From positions 1 to 64,000 of the forward strand of contig JAEZJF010000030.1 in assembly GCA_023415825.1 (NCBI GenBank): a DNA stretch of 64,000 nucleotides, written 5' to 3'. Each line of letters opens with the position of its first letter. Position 1 is the first letter of the stretch. Both the position numbers and the translations under genes were made by a program. The notes beneath the pieces are model-generated. The model saw only the letters and a program-made list of their open reading frames with translations, ran no database searches and had not been told where the DNA came from. The stretch is from Bacillota bacterium (GTDB taxonomy: Bacteria > Bacillota > Clostridia > DSM-8532). Of this stretch, positions 59,464-64,000 are shown piece by piece.

Positions 59464-62400
59464 TTACTCAATAAAGAGTGTTTTTCTTTCGTCATCTGTA
59501 AGAATACGCCCATTAAGCTGCTTTTGGGCTTCATCCAGAAGCATCTGAGTTGTATAGAGCGGCATAAAGAGTACATTATGGCCGTCCCGTGATAGAATTG
59601 ACTTAAAGTGTGGATCAATGCTCAGAATCTCCATCCTGGCAAGAACTTTTAAGGTGGCGGCATCAAAAATCTGGGCATTTCCACTGCCATCAGTGCAAAC
59701 AAAACGGTCTCCATTGCTACTGAAGACAACGCTTTCCAGAGGGGAGAAAAAATGCTCTCCGCCCTGCGTATTCAGAAGAATACCTGATTTTGTCTCATAA
59801 AAGGAAATGCTCTTATCATCGTAGCCAGCTAAAAGTTTCTGAGAATCAGGGCTGAAAACGATCTTTGATAAATTAAGTCCGTTATCTTTAATGATTACTG
59901 TCTCACGAAGATTGTCTCCTCTTTCAAAAAGCTTAAGGGATCTGTCTTCATAGGCCAACGCAATATAAGCTCCGTTTGGGCTGATGGCACCATCACGAAT
60001 TTTATCGTCTTTGACAGCAAGCTTTTCTTCACCAGTTAAAACGTCAATTAGCTTTATCCCCGATTTTCCGGTTACAAAAAGTCCAAGATTCCCCGAGAAG
60101 GAAAAGGACTGAATGGATTCCGTTTCAAAACTGTTAATTACTTTTAAATCCTTCAATGATAAAAGGGTGACATCGTTATATGAGATAATGGCAATCAAAT
60201 TCGTTTCCAAGTTAAATTCGATATTGCTTATATTCGCATCATATTTATGTTCTGACAGTATGGTTAAGTCCGTGGCATTTAAGAGCATTATTTTACCTGA
60301 CGACATCCAGGCCAAAATCTTGCTGTCCATGTCTACGAACTTTAATCCTCTTACCTTATCTCCCAAAATTGTTGTTTTGAGCAGTTCATGATTAACTGCA
60401 TCCCACAAACAAAGCAAGCCTTTTTCAGAATCCTCGGAGGAATCCAAATCGGCGGTGACGGCTGTTTTACCATCAGAAGAATAACATCCGTAACCAATAT
60501 TGTCATGGTGTCCATCAAGCTTAACTATTTGCTCATTCTCAAGATATTTTAGTACATAGACCTTATTGGATGAGGGATAATAGAGTGCAATTCTCCCCTT
60601 TCCTTGCACCATTTGTTTAATTGAATCGGGGAAAGTTAAACGCATATAGTTGTTCTCATATCCGGAGTCTTCGGTCATTAAAAAGCGGGCTGTTCCGTCC
60701 TTGGAGGATGAAAAGATGAAGGTATCAAATATCTTATAGCTTGTAACACTGTCTCCGTGAATAAAAGTACTGATATTCTGTCCTTTTTTATAATCAATAA
60801 CATGCAGCTTTTCACTTTCAATAAAAACTATCCACGAACTGTTATAGGGGTGGAAAACTGCCTTTTCAACTTTTGAGTTTGGAAAGTCCATGGATAGCAG
60901 AGGCTCCGTTCCATCAGGCGAAAAAACCTTAAGAGAGCCCCTTCCCTTGGTGAATACAAGATTTTCTTCATCCCAATCATAGGAAGAGACAATCAGATTG
61001 CCTTCGTCAGAAAACTCCAAACTGCTTATATTTTTGTAACCCGCTTTAAGAGTACGCACCAGCCTGCCGGTTGAACTATCAAAAATATAAACGGTTCCGT
61101 TATTAAATGAAACAGCAAGAAGGTCAGCTTTTTTATCAAAGGCCAGTTGATTAATATAGGTACCTATAACGGCAAAGTTAAAATCCTCACTTGAAGCAAT
61201 ATCCAGAAGAATCTCTCCTGTTGTGGCATTTATTATACTCAGATGATCGCTGAAGTTACAGACTAATTTTGTGCGATCCGGACTGAGGGCCATTCTATAG
61301 GCAAACCCTTCAACCTCCCATTTTTTTGAACCCTTTATATCAAAGCAGGCGGTTGTTTCTTCTGTGGAGGCTATAATGCTGTTATCATCAAGAAAACAGG
61401 CTTGGTATTCAATAAATGAAACGTCACCTGCATTGATTGTTGCAAGCTTACTACCGGTTTCTATATCCCAGGTCATAACAAGCCCATCATTAGAAGCGGT
61501 CAGGAGAGTTTGTCCGTCAGGACTCATCTCCAAGAAGCATACATTCTTATTGTGGTCAAGGACAATATCCATGTCGGGGGTATTATCAGCATCATAGACA
61601 TGCAGAGCTTGAGAAAGTGCATATTCAGCTTCGGGCACATAAGGCCTTTCAGGGCTTGAAAGATCCTGAGGAAGCGCTTCCTGCGCCGCGAGGATAGCCC
61701 GGTACCGATCCCCCTCTTCATAAAGCTGATTGGATATGTTGGCGAGATACCGGGATTGGCTGATCTGAGTTTTTTGAATCTGTGCCATAATCTCCTGGGA
61801 TTTTTGCATGACCTCCCGAGACTTTTGATTGATTACAAGAGCTTGATATGTACTAAAGGAACCGAAAGCCAAAAAGAACGCCGAAAAAGATATGGAAGCA
61901 GCAAGAACAGTTTTGATAAGACGCTCTCTGTGGCGTTGTTTAAGATTGTCAAATTTACAGTTGAGCAGGGGTGCCAGGAGCCGCAGAACTTCGGTTTTCA
62001 AGTTCTTAAACATCCCTTTTGTAGTGGTGGCACGGATATCAGCTGAAAGAGGTTCAATCTCGGTTATGGTTTCGACAGGGGTTCCATCTTCCTTTGTATC
62101 TATTCGTTTTATAAACCTCAACTGAGTCGGGAACGACTCGTAAGGTTCTCCCTCAATCAAGAGCGCCAAAATTTTTTCAGGACCGCGCAACGCCTTAAAC
62201 TCCTCAATCTCCTTTGATACCCATTGTGATTGGGGAGTTCTTGGTGAACAAATAACGATGAGGTATTCAGACGCTTCCAGGGCTTTTGTTATATCCTCGG
62301 CCAAATTTGAGGAGGTGGGAAGCTCGTCCCGATCACGAAAAACCCTTTGGATTTTCTTTTTACCTGTGAGCTTTGAAACACTTCTGGGGACTTTATACGT

Positions 62401-62499
62401 CTCCAGCATTCTATGCAGCTTTTCTGCCACTATTTTATCAGGATCACAGTGTCTGTAGCTAATAAATGCATCATATAGATAAGGCTTCTTATCAACCAT
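59464..62499 (-). CDS. TIR domain - membrane helix - WD40-like beta-propeller protein
   Basis: 1011 residues, GAGGT six bases upstream. TIR domain (8-130): YDAFISYRHCDPDKIV, RVFRDRDELPTSSNL and SEYLIVICSPRTPQSQW with VSKEIEEF. Glu97 in WVSKEI aligns with the catalytic Glu of SARM1-type TIR NADases (WVHKEI). A membrane helix (194-216) follows positively charged residues, so TIR should be cytoplasmic and the rest outside. A short coiled coil (224-250), a helical hinge (LANISNQLYEEGDRYRAIL) and then about 700 residues of propeller repeats follow (TASNDGLVMTWDIETG, FNNGTVYIFDSSTGRL, YEDRSLKLFERG, YDDKSISFYETKSG). No STAND NTPase is present. It ends in a terminator, with an MFS gene upstream. Confidence 0.88.
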   Translation of the reverse strand: MVDKKPYLYDAFISYRHCDPDKIVAEKLHRMLETYKVPRSVSKLTGKKKIQRVFRDRDELPTSSNLAEDITKALEASEYLIVICSPRTPQSQWVSKEIEEFKALRGPEKILALLIEGEPYESFPTQLRFIKRIDTKEDGTPVETITEIEPLSADIRATTTKGMFKNLKTEVLRLLAPLLNCKFDNLKQRHRERLIKTVLAASISFSAFFLAFGSFSTYQALVINQKSREVMQKSQEIMAQIQKTQISQSRYLANISNQLYEEGDRYRAILAAQEALPQDLSSPERPYVPEAEYALSQALHVYDADNTPDMDIVLDHNKNVCFLEMSPDGQTLLTASNDGLVMTWDIETGSKLATINAGDVSFIEYQACFLDDNSIIASTEETTACFDIKGSKKWEVEGFAYRMALSPDRTKLVCNFSDHLSIINATTGEILLDIASSEDFNFAVIGTYINQLAFDKKADLLAVSFNNGTVYIFDSSTGRLVRTLKAGYKNISSLEFSDEGNLIVSSYDWDEENLVFTKGRGSLKVFSPDGTEPLLSMDFPNSKVEKAVFHPYNSSWIVFIESEKLHVIDYKKGQNISTFIHGDSVTSYKIFDTFIFSSSKDGTARFLMTEDSGYENNYMRLTFPDSIKQMVQGKGRIALYYPSSNKVYVLKYLENEQIVKLDGHHDNIGYGCYSSDGKTAVTADLDSSEDSEKGLLCLWDAVNHELLKTTILGDKVRGLKFVDMDSKILAWMSSGKIMLLNATDLTILSEHKYDANISNIEFNLETNLIAIISYNDVTLLSLKDLKVINSFETESIQSFSFSGNLGLFVTGKSGIKLIDVLTGEEKLAVKDDKIRDGAISPNGAYIALAYEDRSLKLFERGDNLRETVIIKDNGLNLSKIVFSPDSQKLLAGYDDKSISFYETKSGILLNTQGGEHFFSPLESVVFSSNGDRFVCTDGSGNAQIFDAATLKVLARMEILSIDPHFKSILSRDGHNVLFMPLYTTQMLLDEAQKQLNGRILTDDERKTLFIE

Positions 62500-62584
62500 A
62501 TTTTTACCTCATTAACTCATATACAATTAGGTTATCGTCAAGAAGCCACAGTGTCAAGATAAATGCATTGATGCAAGGCTATAT

Positions 62585-63811
62585 TCATTCCTCCAAAGAA
62601 GGACGTTGCTGCAGACTCATATCTGATTCGTACTCCCTTTTATATGTGGCAACAGCTACAAATGTGGCGTATCCGCCTAAAAGGCCTCCTGCTACCAGCC
62701 AAACCCCTGCAAATTGCAGCCTTTCAATCATGATACTGCTAAATAATGAGGCAATTAACACACCGATCTGTGTAGTAAATGAACTCAGTGAGAGAACACT
62801 TGCCCTCATATGATTGGGGGTCAATTTATTGATTAATGTGCCCTCTGCTATGTTGCTTGCTCCCAGCAGCAGATATACACCGGCATACCAGGCCATGAAG
62901 CCTATGATGCTCTTTTGAAAGGCAAATATAAGAATAAAAGCGGCAAAAATTATACGGAAAAATTTATAAAAACGCCACTCTCTGTTGCGGTGCTTATTCA
63001 ATAGCTTTTGAGCGATGATATTTCCAAGGGTTACGGCCAGGAATGCCAAAAAAGTTATGACTCCAAGTATCCATGTGCTGTTCTGTACATTGGGAATTTG
63101 CATGAACGCCGGCTGCCAGTATGTTTCTACGGTACAGAGAAAAAATCCTGCAAAAAAAATACCCGGTAATATAAAGCCGAATTGAGGCGTGGAAAGTACA
63201 ACCTGCTTACTTTTTCTAATATGGTCAATGAGTGGTATGCGTTGCTCTTTTTGATGAACAGGCTGCTCTTTTACGAAAGCCAGACAAAGAATAAAGAGAA
63301 TAACAATGAAGACCTCACGTAAAGCCAAATTGAATAAGTAGTTGCTGTTAGCATTGGCAAAAAATCCTCCTGCAATGCCTCCCGCTGCAAGAGCCCCACC
63401 TTCTATAACAGCCATTCGGGTTGTCACTCCGGCAAGACAGCCCTCTCCATTTTTGTCAATGGCTTGATCTATCATAAGGGCATCCAAGCTGCCTGAAGAA
63501 AAAGAACGTCCCAATCCGGAGAATGCAACGGCAAATACCAATGCTACCATATTGTTTGCCATGATCATGATAAGAAACGATATGAAATAAAACCCGCAGG
63601 ATAGCAAGAAAACCGCTTTACGTCCATAAAGATCGGCACATATACCACTGGGCAGCTCTAGGATAAGTACAGTCACCGAATAAATTGCAAGCAGCAAAGG
63701 TAGGGTCTGAAAGCTTGCACCCTTATCCAGTAAAATCAGATTGAGTATAGGAACCATTAGGCCTACAGAAAAAGCGTTTATGGCAAGAATAATCTGGTGA
63801 AGCTTACTCAT
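62585..63811 (-). CDS. MFS exporter
   Basis: ATG 63811, seven bases after AGGAG (an adjacent ATG at 63814 is possible); 408 residues with about 12 hydrophobic segments. LELPSGICADLYGRKAVFLL between helices 2 and 3 is the MFS signature of drug-type exporters. Its start lies inside the end of the probable MarR gene (8-base overlap), a common regulator-pump pair. It precedes the TIR gene by 85 bases. Confidence 0.9.
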   Translation of the reverse strand: MSKLHQIILAINAFSVGLMVPILNLILLDKGASFQTLPLLLAIYSVTVLILELPSGICADLYGRKAVFLLSCGFYFISFLIMIMANNMVALVFAVAFSGLGRSFSSGSLDALMIDQAIDKNGEGCLAGVTTRMAVIEGGALAAGGIAGGFFANANSNYLFNLALREVFIVILFILCLAFVKEQPVHQKEQRIPLIDHIRKSKQVVLSTPQFGFILPGIFFAGFFLCTVETYWQPAFMQIPNVQNSTWILGVITFLAFLAVTLGNIIAQKLLNKHRNREWRFYKFFRIIFAAFILIFAFQKSIIGFMAWYAGVYLLLGASNIAEGTLINKLTPNHMRASVLSLSSFTTQIGVLIASLFSSIMIERLQFAGVWLVAGGLLGGYATFVAVATYKREYESDMSLQQRPSLEE

Positions 63812-64000
63812 CATACATCTCCTGTGCGTTATATGCAATAATCGCATATTCCCATGGGTTGCTATCAACAGTCGGTGCAGCGTGCTGTTCGATATATTCA
63901 GTAACCAGCTTTAAAAGCTCCTGGGATTGCTGACTTGATAAATGAACAACACCGGTCATTATATCCCCCCACTTTTGCAGGGCATCAAGGTTTTTCTCCC
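63804..64000 (-). CDS. C-terminal end of a probable MarR-family regulator
   Basis: An open frame enters from the right edge and stops at 63804. The visible end reads NLDALQKWGDIMTGVVHLS, then QELLKLVTEYIEQH and a tail ending AYNAQEMYDE. The NLDxLxKWxxIxTG and following helix resemble the dimerisation helices of MarR proteins. The 8-base overlap with the MFS gene supports this. Only 64 codons are visible, so the call is tentative. Confidence 0.45.
   Translation of the reverse strand, partial: EKNLDALQKWGDIMTGVVHLSSQQSQELLKLVTEYIEQHAAPTVDSNPWEYAIIAYNAQEMYDE

Overview
The window reads as chromosome from an anaerobic, low-to-moderate GC Gram-positive bacterium of the class Clostridia. Signs of this are strong AGGAGG-type ribosome binding sites, pyruvate formate-lyase behind a ZTP riboswitch, a sensory [FeFe]-hydrogenase gene cluster, a PyrD/PyrK type 1B dihydroorotate dehydrogenase, a dockerin-bearing secreted protein, cell-wall pyruvylation genes (CsaB with TagA) and a CsoR/CopA/CopZ copper operon. 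The dockerin and the hydrogenase-sensor cluster recall the Acetivibrio/Ruminiclostridium side of the class, but genus cannot be fixed from the sequence alone. No phage, insertion sequence, rRNA or CRISPR array was seen.

Layout. 1-4.2 kb: a DUF2207/LemA/lipoprotein operon divergent from a LytTR regulator and GHKL kinase, with three phased repeats between them. 4.26 kb: tRNA-Gly. 4.5-7.7 kb: AraC regulator, DUF4091 protein and a small starch-binding-like protein. 7.8-11.2 kb: RNA methyltransferase and pseudouridine synthase genes. 11.4-14.5 kb: an RsbW-like ATPase and pyrE-like/pyrD/pyrK. 14.7-18.7 kb: coiled-coil protein, then DUF1858/DRTGG/ATPase/[FeFe]-hydrogenase-like sensor/DRTGG/PHP. 18.8-23.2 kb: OadG-like tail protein, phosphoglycerate mutase, dockerin protein, PP2C-LysM protein. 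23.3-29.2 kb: riboswitch, pflB, pflA, acyl-CoA synthetase, PHP phosphatase. 29.3-35 kb: CsaB fusion, TagA, membrane FAD oxidoreductase with an SLH-like tail, secreted protein. 35-45.4 kb: mazF, alr, nnr, coiled-coil, Nudix, VanW, RluA, DarA, MFS, cupin, dcd. 45.4-47 kb: receiver-only regulator and a stalk-domain secreted protein. 47.1-55.4 kb: an OmpR-type two-component pair followed by a copper-handling block. 55.5-59.2 kb: polar amino-acid ABC transporter, SDR, AhpD-like protein. 59.4-64 kb: a large TIR-membrane-beta-propeller protein, an MFS exporter and the end of a probable MarR regulator.

How they work together. Three blocks form coherent units: the ZTP-gated formate unit (PFL and its activase supply formate to the folate pool when ZTP signals one-carbon shortage); the envelope unit (CsaB, TagA and an SLH-like oxidoreductase); and the copper unit (CsoR operator and promoter, csoR, a 44-residue CxxC protein, copA, copZ, plus HMA-SafE-cupredoxin and DUF2318 membrane proteins and a two-component system). 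The hydrogenase-like sensor operon has no catalytic hydrogenase beside it in this window. The least ordinary gene is the 1011-residue TIR protein, which keeps the NADase-type glutamate and has one membrane segment before a C-terminal beta-propeller.
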